Assembly (NCBI RefSeq): GCF_003148495.1
Contig: NZ_QGGH01000004.1
Coordinates: 543,129 to 607,128 of the forward strand
Source of the DNA: Mesorhizobium loti
GTDB lineage: Bacteria; Pseudomonadota; Alphaproteobacteria; Rhizobiales; Rhizobiaceae
Direction of reading: 5' to 3'
DNA length: 64,000 bases
Numbering within the stretch: position 1 is the first letter of the stretch; the number at the start of each line of letters is the position of its first letter. Positions 44,331 to 55,946 of the stretch are shown in pieces. The notes under the pieces are model-generated. The model was not told the DNA's origin and did not search any database. It was given only the letters and a program-made list of their open reading frames with translations. Both the position numbers and the translations under genes were made by a program.

Positions 44331-44558
44331 CGAGGCAATATCAGGGACAAATCAAGCGTTGGTGGTTGGCGGAGCCTTGGCCCGATGACGAGTGGATGCG
44401 GACCTGAGCGTCCGGCCAATCCGACCCGGGAGGACAGCCCGCCCGACCTCACGGGGTCAATGTGCTGACAACGGCGGTGTGAACGAACCGTCGGTCGGCC
44501 ATGTGCTCTAGACCATCGTTCATCCCGGATTCCCTCTGCGACTGAAACGGAGAAAAAC
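44331..44558. other. Upstream region of the HisC-like gene
   Basis: No gene is supported. The ribosome site ACGGAGAAAAAC precedes the ATG at 44559. No nod box, NifA site or -24/-12 promoter was found. Confidence 0.4.
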
Positions 44559-45668
44559 ATGTCCGATGCAAAACTTCAGAGTGTGCTTTCGTCTCTTTCG
44601 CAAGTGGCGAGACAGTTAGATGCTCTCCCATCCGATAGACCAGCGCCGGGTTCAAGTTGGGTAAAACTAAACACGAATGAGAACCCGTTCCCGCTTCCAG
44701 CAATCATAATGCAAAGCGCGATTGCAGCTCTCGAACGGCAGTATCTATATCCAGAAGACGATAACATCAGCTTGAGGGAAGCGGCCGCAAATGCCTACAG
44801 CGTCTCCCTGGATCAGGTGATCGCCGGCAACGGATCGTCTGAATTGCTTGGACTTGTCTACAGAGCTTTCCTTGGCCCGGGGGATAGCGTGGCGATGATG
44901 TCGCCAGGGTTTTCGTTCAACCGCAAACTTGCAACGTTGCAGGGTGCTCAATTTGTCGAAATCAAATTTAGCGAAGATCATTCCTTGCCGATGGAGCAAT
45001 TGCTCTTCGGTCCTGCAAAGGACGCCAAGTTCATTCTGTTAGCCAATCCGAATAATCCGACCGGAACGTTCGTTCCGGTGGCCGATATCGAACGCCTGGT
45101 AGCGAAATCGGACCGCTTGATCGTGCTGGATGAGGCCTACGTCGACTTTGCACCCGAGAATGGTCTACGCCTCATCAATCGCTATTCGAACCTTCTGGTC
45201 TTAAGGACATTTTCGAAAAGCTATGCTGCCGCCGGCGTTCGCGTCGGTTTCGGTTTCGGTCACCCTGAAATTATCGGCAGGCTACGCAACATCCAGAACG
45301 TCTTCAACATGAATGTGATCGGGCAGGCGGTTGGTATCAGCGTCCTTGCGCACCGCGCCGCCTATGCAAACAACCACAGACACATCAGGCATGAACGACG
45401 GCGAGTGACGCTCGCGCTCTCGCAACTTGGATTTTCCGTAATCCCTTCCCACGCAAACTTCTTGCTTGCCCGCGTGCCAACGGGACAGGACGGCTCATGG
45501 TGGCAATCAGCCTTTGCAAGGCAAAAAATACTTGTTGCCGTCTTTCCCGATAAAGGTTTGGAAAACTACATCCGCGTCAGCATCGGTACAAAAGAGCAAA
45601 TGGATGCGTTTCTTCGTGCCGCTAGTCGTATTAGTAGAATATTGAATATGTCAAGGCCCCCGCTTTAG
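44559..45668 (+). CDS. hisC: Histidinol-phosphate aminotransferase-like protein
   Basis: A 369-residue fold-type I PLP aminotransferase. LNTNENPFPLP is the N-terminal substrate arm, ANPNNPTGTF and LDEAYVDFA hold PLP-binding residues, and the Schiff-base lysine is in TFSKSYAAAGVRVGF. It would transaminate histidinol phosphate or an aromatic amino acid. It lies among symbiosis-type genes rather than in a his operon, so it is probably a second copy with specialised use. Codon use is more AT-rich than in the chromosomal part. Confidence 0.85.
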   Translation: MSDAKLQSVLSSLSQVARQLDALPSDRPAPGSSWVKLNTNENPFPLPAIIMQSAIAALERQYLYPEDDNISLREAAANAYSVSLDQVIAGNGSSELLGLVYRAFLGPGDSVAMMSPGFSFNRKLATLQGAQFVEIKFSEDHSLPMEQLLFGPAKDAKFILLANPNNPTGTFVPVADIERLVAKSDRLIVLDEAYVDFAPENGLRLINRYSNLLVLRTFSKSYAAAGVRVGFGFGHPEIIGRLRNIQNVFNMNVIGQAVGISVLAHRAAYANNHRHIRHERRRVTLALSQLGFSVIPSHANFLLARVPTGQDGSWWQSAFARQKILVAVFPDKGLENYIRVSIGTKEQMDAFLRAASRISRILNMSRPPL

Positions 45669-45794
45669 GTTGCTAAGGCTCTGCTTTAGCATTTCGCAGG
45701 CAATAATCCGAGCGATTACACAAGCGAGAAATCTTTAAATTGCTTGGAATACGCAAGCAACCGGACTTGTTGCGTCAAAAATGGAGACAATATC

Positions 45795-46823
45795 ATGGAT
45801 AAGGCCTTTCCTTCAGGCCTAGCTGTCGGCATCTTCGATCATCTGGACGAGGACGGCCCCGATATCGCCCGACAGTACGAAGATCGCCTGATGTTAGCGG
45901 AGGCGTGCGATCACCTTGGGTTCTATGCATATCATCTCGCAGAGCACCATTGTACCCCACATGGGAGAGGTCCCTCACCGAATCTGTTCCTGTCGAGCGT
46001 AGCCCAGCGAACCCGGCGCCTTCGTGTCGGCCCGTTGGTAATGCTGCTTGCCCTCTATCATCCGCTACGTGCGTTCGAAGAGATCTGTATGCTGGACCAA
46101 TTGAGCGGTGGCAGGCTCGAACTTGGGATAGGGCGCGGCTCGCTCCCGATCGAATTGGGTTACTTCGGGATTGGCTCGGACGCGGCGCCAAACCACTATG
46201 CGGAAGCCAGCGAAATTCTTATCAATGCGCTGAAGGGCGGCACGCTATCGTATCAAGGTCGCCATTTTGAGTTGAACAGCGTTCCGCTGACGCTAAGAAC
46301 TCATCAGCGTCCACATCCGCCGACTTGGATCGCCACCAATCGACCGGAATCGGCAGGCTGGGCCGCTGCGAATGGCATGAACATCGCGTGCGTGGGACCT
46401 TCCTCTTCCGTTCGAAGAATCACTGATGCCTTCCGCGCCGGTCGAGAGCACACCAGTGAGGCGGACGACCAAGCGCCATTTCTTGGATTGCTCCGAATGG
46501 TCGTGATTGGGCGTTCTGAAACAGATGCACGTTCACTCGCCGCACCTGCTTACGAACGGTGGCTCAAGAGCTTTAAATTCCTTTATGATCTCAATGGCAT
46601 GCCGACTCCACCAAACCTGCCGCTGACCTTCGATGCAGCAATCGAGAAGGAATTGTGCGTAGTAGGAACGGCAGCATCTGCGGGACAAGCTCTTCTTGAT
46701 CAGCTGGAAGCGGCAGGTGCAAACTACCTCCTTTGTCAACCGGCGTTTGGGAATCTGTCGTTAGATGCTTCCCTATATACCGCAACGGCGATTCAATCCG
46801 CAATTATGGCTCGAGTTGGCTAA
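45795..46823 (+). CDS. LLM-class flavin-dependent oxidoreductase
   Basis: A 342-residue bacterial-luciferase-like TIM barrel. Typical segments are LAEACDHLGFYAYHLAEHH, RLRVGPLVMLL, EEICMLDQLSGGRLELGIGRG and PTWIATNRPES. Such proteins use reduced flavin (often from a partner) to oxidise small organics. ATG 45795 aligns with the family N-terminus; a longer in-frame start at 45744 adds unrelated residues. It is downstream of the HisC-like gene with a 126-base gap and could be cotranscribed. The substrate is unknown. Confidence 0.85.
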   Translation: MDKAFPSGLAVGIFDHLDEDGPDIARQYEDRLMLAEACDHLGFYAYHLAEHHCTPHGRGPSPNLFLSSVAQRTRRLRVGPLVMLLALYHPLRAFEEICMLDQLSGGRLELGIGRGSLPIELGYFGIGSDAAPNHYAEASEILINALKGGTLSYQGRHFELNSVPLTLRTHQRPHPPTWIATNRPESAGWAAANGMNIACVGPSSSVRRITDAFRAGREHTSEADDQAPFLGLLRMVVIGRSETDARSLAAPAYERWLKSFKFLYDLNGMPTPPNLPLTFDAAIEKELCVVGTAASAGQALLDQLEAAGANYLLCQPAFGNLSLDASLYTATAIQSAIMARVG

Positions 46824-47084
46824 CCTCGGTTCGAACGTTCGCTCACCCAACAACGTGCCAAGCGGCATGCTGTCGCTAGCGACGACTAGGTGCGGGTTTC
46901 GGATGACCCATCAACCGGTTGGCACAGAGGCATGCGGCTTCCTCCTCAAAGCGGCGTGTTGTTCATAGGCGAAAGCGACCGTGTATGCCGCATTCTCACC
47001 CCTCGGATAGGGCCTTCATGTCCTAGCAGTAGACCCACGATCGCCTGCCAGACTTGATCGGAGCGTTGGATACGTTCGGCCCGA

Positions 47085-47876
47085 TCAGCTAATCGGCCCG
47101 ATGTCCTTCGATCCGGCAAGCGCATCGAAAACATATTGCTTGGCTTGGCGCACGCTCGCTTCCAGCGACGCTCCAAGAGCAAGCGAGGCGGCGACTGCGC
47201 TGGCCATCATGCAACCCGTTCCGCGCATCCCTCGCGGCAAGCGGGGCGCCTCGAACCGAACTGCAGGTTGGTTCGGCTGCAAAAGCACGTCGACGCAACG
47301 GGTTCCTTGTGCATGGCCGCCCTTGACGAGTACGGCGGTCCTCACCGTCCTCGATAGCTCTTCAGCCTGACGACAAGCCCCTTCTTCGTACGCGGCCGGT
47401 GACGAGCCGGTAAACGCAGCCAGCTCGACCAGGTTAGGCGTTACAAGCCGGCAGATCGGCATCAGATCGTGGCGCAGCATATTAATGGCATCGTCCGCCA
47501 GCAGATTGCGTCCCGAGGTAGAGGCCAGGACCGGGTCGAGTACCACAGGCACTTGGCGGTTGACCAAAACAGCGCCGACTGCCTCAACAGCCGCCGATGT
47601 CCCAATCATGCCTATCTTGACGGCCGCGACAGCGTTGGCAGCGAACGCGGCGCGCATCTGAGCGGCGACAAGCTCCGACGGCACAAGCTTGACGTGCTCG
47701 ACAGCCGAGTGCGTCTGGACTGTCACGGCGGTGATGGCAAGACAACTGCGCAGCCCGAAGGCGGAAACCGTTTCTATATCGCGGGCAATTCCAGCTCCAC
47801 CGCTGGAGTCCGACCCGCCAACGACAAGCACATGCGGTTCTCGCCTCAGCGCCATTCGTCCGTCTTTTCGATCCAT
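47085..47876 (-). CDS. thiD: Hydroxymethylpyrimidine (phosphate) kinase
   Basis: A ribokinase-fold kinase of up to 263 residues that phosphorylates hydroxymethylpyrimidine and its phosphate in thiamine synthesis. Hallmarks are VGGSDSSGGAGIARD, KIGMIG, LDPVLASTSG and the C-terminal RGMRGTGCMMASA anion hole. It is the last gene of thiCOSGED. The start at 47876 overlaps thiE by 31 bases; an ATG at 47855 is an alternative with a 10-base overlap. Confidence 0.92.
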   Translation of the reverse strand: MDRKDGRMALRREPHVLVVGGSDSSGGAGIARDIETVSAFGLRSCLAITAVTVQTHSAVEHVKLVPSELVAAQMRAAFAANAVAAVKIGMIGTSAAVEAVGAVLVNRQVPVVLDPVLASTSGRNLLADDAINMLRHDLMPICRLVTPNLVELAAFTGSSPAAYEEGACRQAEELSRTVRTAVLVKGGHAQGTRCVDVLLQPNQPAVRFEAPRLPRGMRGTGCMMASAVAASLALGASLEASVRQAKQYVFDALAGSKDIGPIS

Positions 47877-48451
47877 TCCCGCGTGCGCGCTTCGGGGTCG
47901 TCGTTCAGCGTGATGTCGGTCACCACCGCCGCGCTGTCCGCACCAGCCTCAAAAGCGCCGTCGAGCCGGTCAGGGTTGAGACCGCCAATGGCGACCAGGG
48001 GAATCGGCGCGACCCGGCACTTCCACTCGCTGATCCGTTCGAGCCCTTGCGGCGCCCACTTCATCTTCTTCAGGATGGTTGGGTAGATGGGGCCGAGCGC
48101 GATATAGTCGGGCTCGGCAAACATGGCCGTTTCCAGCTCGACATGATCATGCGTGCTCAGCCCGAGCCTGACGCCGGCTGCCCGTATTCGCGCGCGGTCG
48201 GCGGTCTGCAAATCCTCCTGGCCGAGATGGACGAAGGTGCAGCCTTCCTCGATTGCCAGGCGCCAATGGTCGTTGACGATGAGCTGGCACTGATGCTCGG
48301 CGCACAAGGCCTTTGCCTTCCGGATTTCGGCGCGCAACCCGGCCTCATCCATGGTCTTGATACGCAGCTGCACCAGCCTGACGCCGAGCGGCGCCAATCG
48401 CTCGATCCAGGCAGCGCTGTCGACGATCAGGTAGAAGGGATCAAGCTTCAT
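47846..48451 (-). CDS. thiE: Thiamine-phosphate synthase
   Basis: A 201-residue TIM barrel that joins hydroxymethylpyrimidine diphosphate to thiazole phosphate. LVQLRIK, the LIVNDHWRLA strand, HLGQEDL, GLSTHDHVE, IALGPIYPT and VAIGGLNPDR are family motifs. ATG 48451 lies inside the thiG end (11-base overlap). A longer in-frame extension would run far into thiG and is rejected. Confidence 0.93.
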   Translation of the reverse strand: MKLDPFYLIVDSAAWIERLAPLGVRLVQLRIKTMDEAGLRAEIRKAKALCAEHQCQLIVNDHWRLAIEEGCTFVHLGQEDLQTADRARIRAAGVRLGLSTHDHVELETAMFAEPDYIALGPIYPTILKKMKWAPQGLERISEWKCRVAPIPLVAIGGLNPDRLDGAFEAGADSAAVVTDITLNDDPEARTREWIEKTDEWR

Positions 48452-49220
48452 GAAAAACCGCCCTGCCGAATGTCGGCGTCGACGGCACGGCGACATCGCG
48501 CGGTTCGAGCATTCCCGAACCAAAAGCTTCGCGACCGGCTTCGACCGCCTTGCCGAACGCACGCGCCATGCCGACCGGATCGGCCGCCCTGGCGACCGCC
48601 GTGTTCAGGAGCACGGCGTCGAAACCGAGCTCCATGACCGTTGCGGCGTGTGACGGTCGCCCGAGCCCCGCATCCACGATCAGCGGGACGCCTGGGAAAT
48701 GTCCGCGCATCGAGCGTAGCGCCATGATGTTGACCGGCCCGAGGGCGGAACCGATCGGCGCACACCACGGCATCAGGACCTTGCAGCCCGCTTCCAGCAG
48801 CCGCCCGGCCACGACAAGATCGTCGGTGGTGTAGGGGAATACCATAAAGCCGTCCTCGCACAGGATGCGGGCGGCTTCGACCAGGCCGAACACGTCTGGC
48901 TGCAGCGTGTCGTGGTTGCCGATCACTTCGAGCTTGATCCAGCTCGTACCGAAGACGTCGCGCGCCATTTTCGCAGTGGTGACCGCTTCCTTGACGGAGT
49001 GACAGCCAGCAGTGTTGGGCAGGATTCTGACGCCCAGCGAGCGGATCAACGACCAGAATTTCTCGCCGGCCCTGCCACCTGCCATCTCACGGCGCAGCGA
49101 GACGGTCACCACCGACGTGCCCGATGCCTTGACCGCATCGGCAAGGATGGCCGGCGAAGGATATTGCGCGGTGCCGAGAAGCAGGCGGGAAGGAAGCATC
49201 GTCCCGAGAAGCTCGAACAT
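48441..49220 (-). CDS. thiG: Thiazole synthase
   Basis: A 259-residue (beta/alpha)8 enzyme that builds the thiazole ring from deoxyxylulose phosphate, dehydroglycine and ThiS thiocarboxylate. It shows LPSRLLLGTAQYPS, LPNTAGCHS, the Schiff-base lysine region WIKLEVIGN, VLMPWCAPIGS, PLIVDAGLG and VLLNTAVARA. It begins one base after the thiS stop. Confidence 0.94.
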   Translation of the reverse strand: MFELLGTMLPSRLLLGTAQYPSPAILADAVKASGTSVVTVSLRREMAGGRAGEKFWSLIRSLGVRILPNTAGCHSVKEAVTTAKMARDVFGTSWIKLEVIGNHDTLQPDVFGLVEAARILCEDGFMVFPYTTDDLVVAGRLLEAGCKVLMPWCAPIGSALGPVNIMALRSMRGHFPGVPLIVDAGLGRPSHAATVMELGFDAVLLNTAVARAADPVGMARAFGKAVEAGREAFGSGMLEPRDVAVPSTPTFGRAVFHEA

Positions 49221-49221
49221 G

Positions 49222-49419
49222 CTAGCCTCCCTGCATGGGCGAGAGGATTTCGATCCGATCGCCGTCGCTCAACCGGAATTCCGCCCGGTTGGCTTTGTGC
49301 ACGAGGTCGCTGTTGACGGCGGTCGCCAGCCAATCGCCTTCATAGTCGAGCGCGGCAAGCAGCTCGGCCAGGGTGGTGGCGGCAACCTCATGCGCTTCGC
49401 CGTTGACGGTCAGTCTCAT
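49222..49419 (-). CDS. thiS: Sulphur carrier protein ThiS
   Basis: A 65-residue ubiquitin-like carrier ending in the required Gly-Gly (SPMQGG). The C-terminus becomes a thiocarboxylate that donates sulphur to ThiG. ATG 49419 overlaps the thiO end by 32 bases. No ThiF is encoded in the operon; adenylation must be done elsewhere. Confidence 0.94.
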   Translation of the reverse strand: MRLTVNGEAHEVAATTLAELLAALDYEGDWLATAVNSDLVHKANRAEFRLSDGDRIEILSPMQGG

Positions 49420-50385
49420 GAGCAGGCTCCTTGGTTCTGTCTTGACTGAAAACCAGGCCGGCCGCCTGGCGCGCCATGGCGGGCGCGAGAAGAAAACCAT
49501 GGCGATAGAGCCCGTTGATCGCGACCGCGTTTCCGCGTGCCTCGACGCGCGGCAGGTTGTCTGGAAAGGCTGGACGGATGCCGACCCCGGTTTCAACGAT
49601 CTCGGCCTCGCCAAAGGCTGGATGGAGGGCATAGGCCGCGCCCAAAAGCTCCATCATCGAACGCGCCGTCACCGGTCCCGTGGACCGGCTCTCGATCATC
49701 GTCGCGCCAACCATGAAACGGTGCCCGGTGCGCGGCACCACGTAAAGCGGAAAGCGCGGGTGAAGCAGCCGGACCGGGCGCGACAGCGACACATCCGGCG
49801 TGCGCAGGATCAGCATCTCGCCACGAACGCCGCGCAGTCGGTCGTCTTCCGCCGCCATCCCCGTACAGTCGATCCGGCGATCGAAACGGGAAATGTGCCG
49901 GGCATCGACGCCGAAGCGGAATTCGACGCCCATCCCCGCCAGCCTATCATGAAGTGCCGCCATCGCCTGGCGCGGATCGAGATGGGCCTCGTCCGGGAAA
50001 AACAGGCCGCGGCGGAAGCGGCCGGCGAGGTCGGGCTCGAGCAACTCGATTTCATCTTCATCGACACGCCGATGACCCGACGTGCGGCTGGCGAACCGCT
50101 CGAGTTCGCCAGTATCACGGGGCGCAGCCACGACCAGTGTTCCGGCCCGCGTCACCTGGCCTGGCGTCGCCGTATCCCACCAGTCGGCGGCGTCGCGTCC
50201 GAGATCGAGCACCGGCTGCTCGGCGCTTTCGCGCTCGCACCATGGCGCCAGCATGCCGCCGGCGAACCACGACGCATTGCCGCCGAGGCTATGCCTTGTC
50301 TCGGCGACCGTCACCGCCGCGCCGCGGGTGGCGAGCTCGAAGGCGGCGGTGAGGCCGGCGACGCCGGCCCCTCTGATCAACACCC

Positions 50386-50389
<4 letters not shown>
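49388..50389 (-). CDS. thiO: Glycine oxidase ThiO
   Basis: A 333-residue FAD-dependent amine oxidase with the N-terminal dinucleotide fold VLIRGAGVAGLTAAFELA. It oxidises glycine to the iminoacetate needed for the thiazole, the route used by aerobes lacking ThiH. Later segments HRFMVGATMIES and NGLYRHGFLLAPA fit the DAO family. ATG 50389 overlaps the thiC stop (ATGA). Confidence 0.93.
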
Positions 50390-52221
<1,832 letters not shown>

Positions 52222-52334
52222 CGTGAGGCTCCTTTGCTCATGCATTGGAGACCCAGTTCTGTGCCGGAAGGATGAAAAGACGCTTCTGCCGACCTGCCGA
52301 AACAGGACCTCGGGCGTAAACTCCCGCAAAGCGC

Positions 52335-52440
52335 TTGCACCGTCCCTACGCCAGTATGAACTGGATCAGGTTCAACGGGTCACTGCGCCGCGAAAGCCAG
52401 CAGTATCTCAGCCCCTTGCCGGGACTCCCCTGGTGAATGC
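52335..52440 (-). promoter_or_regulatory. TPP riboswitch (THI element) of the thi operon
   Basis: On the minus strand the leader carries the THI-box core: GGGGAGTCCCGG, then GGGGCTGAGATACTGCT (pyrimidine-sensing helix), and GACCCGTTGAACCTGATC followed by GTT-x-ATACTGGCGTAGGGA. It lies about 115 bases before the thiC start and should shut the operon when thiamine pyrophosphate is abundant. A decayed second copy is at 63440-63555. Confidence 0.95.
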
Positions 52441-52718
52441 ATCGAATTGAACGGCCCGTCGCTATTTTGTCAAGCGCATTCGTCCCGCAGCGGTGATCGG
52501 CGACCAAACAAACCCAGCGGAAAAGCATGGTAGTATCGAGAGCAAGTCACGCTCCAGAGGAGCGGTGAAGCGCCCCCAATAAGGCGAGCCCTCATGCGGA
52601 TTCGGTGCCTTTTCCAGCACGGTATTTTCGGGGCTTTCCGGAACAACGCTGCTGCCACCCAGTTGGGTGAGATTGCTATAGATGTCTGTCTTGCTCGTCG
52701 GCAATCCTTCCCCTTCGG

Positions 52719-53456
52719 CTAGACGCCCCGTTTGTTTCCCCAGAGCAGAACATGAAGCTGCGGCAGTACACGCGCCTCGAACCACCTGTCACGGGTCACC
52801 TTTTCAACCAGCCATTCCATGCGCCTCATCACACCGGCCATGTCGATGAACGCGTCTTCGTCGCCGGGACGCGGCGGCGTGTGATTGCCGGGCTGCAGAT
52901 AGACGGGTAATTGCGGGTAGCGCGCCGCGGCGTCTTTGGCATAGGCATAGTCATCATCGTCGAAGACAACGAGCTTGAGCGCCATCTGCGGCTTATCCTG
53001 CGCCGCCTCTAAGCAGGCGTCGAACGCGGCCCAATCTGTCGTCATTTCGCTTGAGGGCGGCTTGGGGCTTAGTACCAGCACGTCGAGATCCGCGAACCAT
53101 TGCTTAGACACCGAGCCTTGGGTTTCCAATGCAAAACGGTAGCCCTCACCGTGCCCGCGGTCGATCAACTGGCCAAGCGGCTGGATGGCCGGATTGCCGC
53201 CCGACAGCGATACCATCACGGGCTGACCGCCGGAAAGCGCAATGACCTTATGCCAAACCGCGTCGGGAGACATCATCTCCCAATCATGGCGGAAGCGACG
53301 GTCCACCGCATGCAGGCTGTCGCACCAGGAACAGCGATAATCGCACCCGCCGGTTCTTACGAACACCGTCGGCAAGCCGATCAGCACGCCTTCGCCCTGA
53401 ATGGTCGGCCCAAAAATCTCGCTCACCCGGATTCCGGGATGCAAGGCGCAAGTCAT
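52719..53456 (-). CDS. queE: 7-carboxy-7-deazaguanine synthase
   Basis: A 245-residue radical-SAM enzyme that turns carboxytetrahydropterin into carboxydeazaguanine. The cluster motif is CDYRCSWC (Cys-x3-Cys-x2-Cys), preceded by FGPTIQGEG. VSLSGGNPAIQ and a C-terminal HVLLWGNKRGV follow. ATG 53456 overlaps the queD stop (ATGA), so the longer upstream frame is not used. Last gene of queCDE. Confidence 0.94.
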   Translation of the reverse strand: MTCALHPGIRVSEIFGPTIQGEGVLIGLPTVFVRTGGCDYRCSWCDSLHAVDRRFRHDWEMMSPDAVWHKVIALSGGQPVMVSLSGGNPAIQPLGQLIDRGHGEGYRFALETQGSVSKQWFADLDVLVLSPKPPSSEMTTDWAAFDACLEAAQDKPQMALKLVVFDDDDYAYAKDAAARYPQLPVYLQPGNHTPPRPGDEDAFIDMAGVMRRMEWLVEKVTRDRWFEARVLPQLHVLLWGNKRGV

Positions 53457-53812
53457 GGCCGGTATTCCGCCCAGGTTTTCGGCGTCTCGCTCACCCGCAC
53501 GGCGGAGGTTTCGGGTAGCCGCACCTTGCACCAGTCGTAGAAGTGCCTGGCCAGGTATTCCGCTGTGGCATGGTCATGCCCCAGCACGTCGTTAAGATGC
53601 CGATGGTCGAACGTCCCATCGATGTAGTGCTTGAACGCCGCCAGATCTTGGTAGTCGCGCACAAAGCCGTGTTCGTCCAGTTCGCCACCTGAAAGCTCCA
53701 CGACGACGATGTAGTTGTGGCCGTGCAGACGTGCGCACTGATGATCTGGTGGCAAGGAGGTGAGCTGATGCGAGGCCGAGAAGTGGAACTCTTTGGTAAT
53801 GCGGAACATCAC
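53453..53812 (-). CDS. queD: 6-carboxytetrahydropterin synthase
   Basis: A 119-residue member of the pterin synthase family. Zinc ligands are in FSASHQL and LHGHNY, with DHRHLND further on. It makes carboxytetrahydropterin from dihydroneopterin triphosphate. Its ATG overlaps the queC stop; two ATG codons stand in a row there. Confidence 0.93.
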   Translation of the reverse strand: MMFRITKEFHFSASHQLTSLPPDHQCARLHGHNYIVVVELSGGELDEHGFVRDYQDLAAFKHYIDGTFDHRHLNDVLGHDHATAEYLARHFYDWCKVRLPETSAVRVSETPKTWAEYRP

Positions 53813-54507
53813 GCGCTCCTTGTCTGGATAGCGTGGAGCCAGAAGTCTGCGTCCTCATAATCTGTCGGGTCGGTGATGCCAGCCAAATCGAATGCTTCGC
53901 GCCGTTCGACGCATGTCCCGCAGCGACCGCAATGACGTGCACCGCCCTTGTAGCAGGACCACGTCGCCTCGAACGGTGTGGCGTACTTTGCCCCCTCGGT
54001 GACGATGTCGGCCTTCGACATATTCACATACGGAGCGTACAGGCGGATATCGGCGTAGCCTGCGAGCGCATGGTTCTGCATCGTCTGAAAGGCGTCGATA
54101 AAAGCGGGCCGGCAATCGGGATAGATGAAATGATCTCCGCCGTGGACGGCAGTGGCCACCGCATCGGCCTTCTGCGCGGCGGCAACCCCGAAGGCGATGG
54201 CCAGCATGATGGCGTTCCTATTCGGCACCACCGTGATCCTCATGGAGTCTTCGGCATAGTGCCCGTCGGGCACGTCCACATTATCAGTCAGCGCCGAGCC
54301 GCTCAGGTTCCGGCCAACATCGCGGATATCGACGATCTGGTGCGGAACACCCAGCCGCTTGGCGCAGATGGCGGCAAAGCCGAGTTCCTTTTTGTGCCTC
54401 TGGCCGTAATCGAACGAAAGCAGGCCAATGAGTTTCTGCTCGGTCGCCACCTTGTGAGCGAGCGAAACAGAGTCCAATCCGCCGGAGCAGATGACGAGGG
54501 CATTCAT
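53809..54507 (-). CDS. queC: 7-cyano-7-deazaguanine (preQ0) synthase
   Basis: A 232-residue ATP-dependent amidotransferase-like enzyme that makes preQ0. It has the PP-loop SGGLDSVSL, the FDYGQRHKKE motif, VPNRNAIML, and the zinc site CYKGGARHCGRCGTC. The ATG at 54507 gives the family N-terminus (MNALVICSGGLD). preQ0 may feed queuosine in tRNA; no dpd DNA-modification genes are seen here. Confidence 0.94.
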   Translation of the reverse strand: MNALVICSGGLDSVSLAHKVATEQKLIGLLSFDYGQRHKKELGFAAICAKRLGVPHQIVDIRDVGRNLSGSALTDNVDVPDGHYAEDSMRITVVPNRNAIMLAIAFGVAAAQKADAVATAVHGGDHFIYPDCRPAFIDAFQTMQNHALAGYADIRLYAPYVNMSKADIVTEGAKYATPFEATWSCYKGGARHCGRCGTCVERREAFDLAGITDPTDYEDADFWLHAIQTRSA

Positions 54508-54889
54508 GGTTTGAGTCCTTGTTTTGACCGGGTAAGGCTGCGACCGGAGATTTCTCTGCGTTCCCACTACTCCACGGAGCCGGTTTTGTGAATGGGGTGG
54601 ACGCGATTGAGCGCACGTACCTTGTTGTCAGGGTCCCCAAGATGACTTTGCACGCGACTTGTCGCGCATCTCCCACCGCTGGGGGGTGAGGCCGGCACTG
54701 CGTATATAGGCGTACAGACGATGCAGAAATCACTGCCGTGGCGCAGCAGCATTCCTGACACACCTTCGGCTTGTCCAGTTTGCCCCAGAACATGACGTCC
54801 CGAGTTTCGGCGACAACGCAAGGGTCGACCGGCAGTCCCAGTGAAAGGCTTCTGCCGCGTGCTTTGCCGTTTTCTGGTTTGCGCATAGA
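54508..54889. other. Leader region of queCDE
   Basis: No gene is convincingly supported. I looked for a preQ1 riboswitch and saw no recognisable core. The minus-strand frames here are continuations of the broken Fic frame without a family match. Confidence 0.4.
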
Positions 54890-55500
54890 TCGCCTCGAGC
54901 CGCCCGCGCTTCGTCATTGGTCAGAGCGGGGAATTCCTTTCCGAGGGCGCGGCTCGATAGGGGCCACCATTCTGGTTAAGGAAACGGAAGAGCAGATCGA
55001 TCAGCCGCTCGGGCGTGTCGATAAAGGCATTCACCTGTTGCCGGAATTGATCGTAGCGCTGCAGAAAAGCTGTTTCGTCAGGAAGGCACCGTTCGATCGT
55101 CCGCCGAACGCAGGCATAAAGAAACTCGGCGTGCGGGTTGCATCGAAGTATCGGTAGAAATCCCCGGTGTCATTCAGCACGCGGACGTTGAATTGCGGCG
55201 TCAGTTCCCATTCGACCAATGGCAGAAGGCGCTTCGAATAGCTCTCCAGCATACGCCTGTACTCGTCGATCTGGTCCAGGATCGCGGCCGATACGGGAAC
55301 ACCACTCCCGGCGATTGAAGCGGTGCATGGCAAGGACGTGGTGGATCAGGTAATGCGGCCGTTTCCGTCCTCGAACGGATGGATGTAGACAAAGCCGAAG
55401 GCGAAGATTGCGGCGGCGACGACTGCATCAAGGTTTTGCGCTGGGCCTTGATCGAACGCAATTCCAGAACAACTTTCCTAGACCGAAAGCGTCGCAAGGA
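54890..55500 (-). pseudogene. Fic-family protein, frameshifted remnant
   Basis: Read on the minus strand, the core is IFAFGFVYIHPFEDGNGRI, which contains the full Fic active-site motif HPFEDGNGR (AMP or phosphate transferase). A frameshift follows at once. The next part continues in another frame (VSAAILDQIDEYRRMLESYS, then VLNDTGDFYRYFDATRT), shifts again (LPDETAFLQRYDQFRQQVNAFIDTPER) and ends near GKEFPALTNDE. At least two shifts and no proper N-terminus mean it is not functional. A related fragment is at 63730-63915. Confidence 0.8.
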
Positions 55501-55671
55501 AAGACATTGTCGGCGCTGATCGTCGCCCCAGCTGATCCAAGCATCGGTTCCTGCTTCTTGGGTCTAGCGCCCTAGGCGATGCCATGGTCGGCGAGCGCTC
55601 TGGCTGACCTTAATCCAAATACCTAAGAATCACACGGTTCCATTGCGCTGATCGAGACGGCCTTCTAGCCC

Positions 55672-55720
55672 TATCCATGCCATGGATGCATTCCATCCAA
55701 ACAACCAAGTTTACGGATCT
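55672..55720 (+). promoter_or_regulatory. nod box upstream of noeK
   Basis: The 49-bp element fits the NodD-binding consensus: TATCCAT at the left, GGATG eleven bases on, then ATCCAAACAACCAAG, TTTAC and GGATCT at the right end. It lies 227 bases upstream of noeK on the same strand, so flavonoid-activated NodD should drive the noeK-noeJ operon. Confidence 0.88.
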
Positions 55721-55946
55721 GTCATGATGCTGCATAGCGAAATACCGGCAGGCACCGATCGATCACTCCACTGCCTTGATCATTAGATGAGCGCGCCAAA
55801 AGATTCCAATAGAAGGAGAACTGTGGATGTCCCTGTGCCAGTGGATGCCCTGCTGTTCGGCGGAACTCCGAGGGGTCCTTACGCCACACCGTACTAGCCC
55901 ATTGCAACATGACCCCACCCTGCCTGTCCACTAACAAAGCGAAATC

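Noticed and set aside
54508..54700. Possible preQ1 riboswitch before queC
   Set aside because: No recognisable preQ1-I or preQ1-II core or pseudoknot pattern was found.
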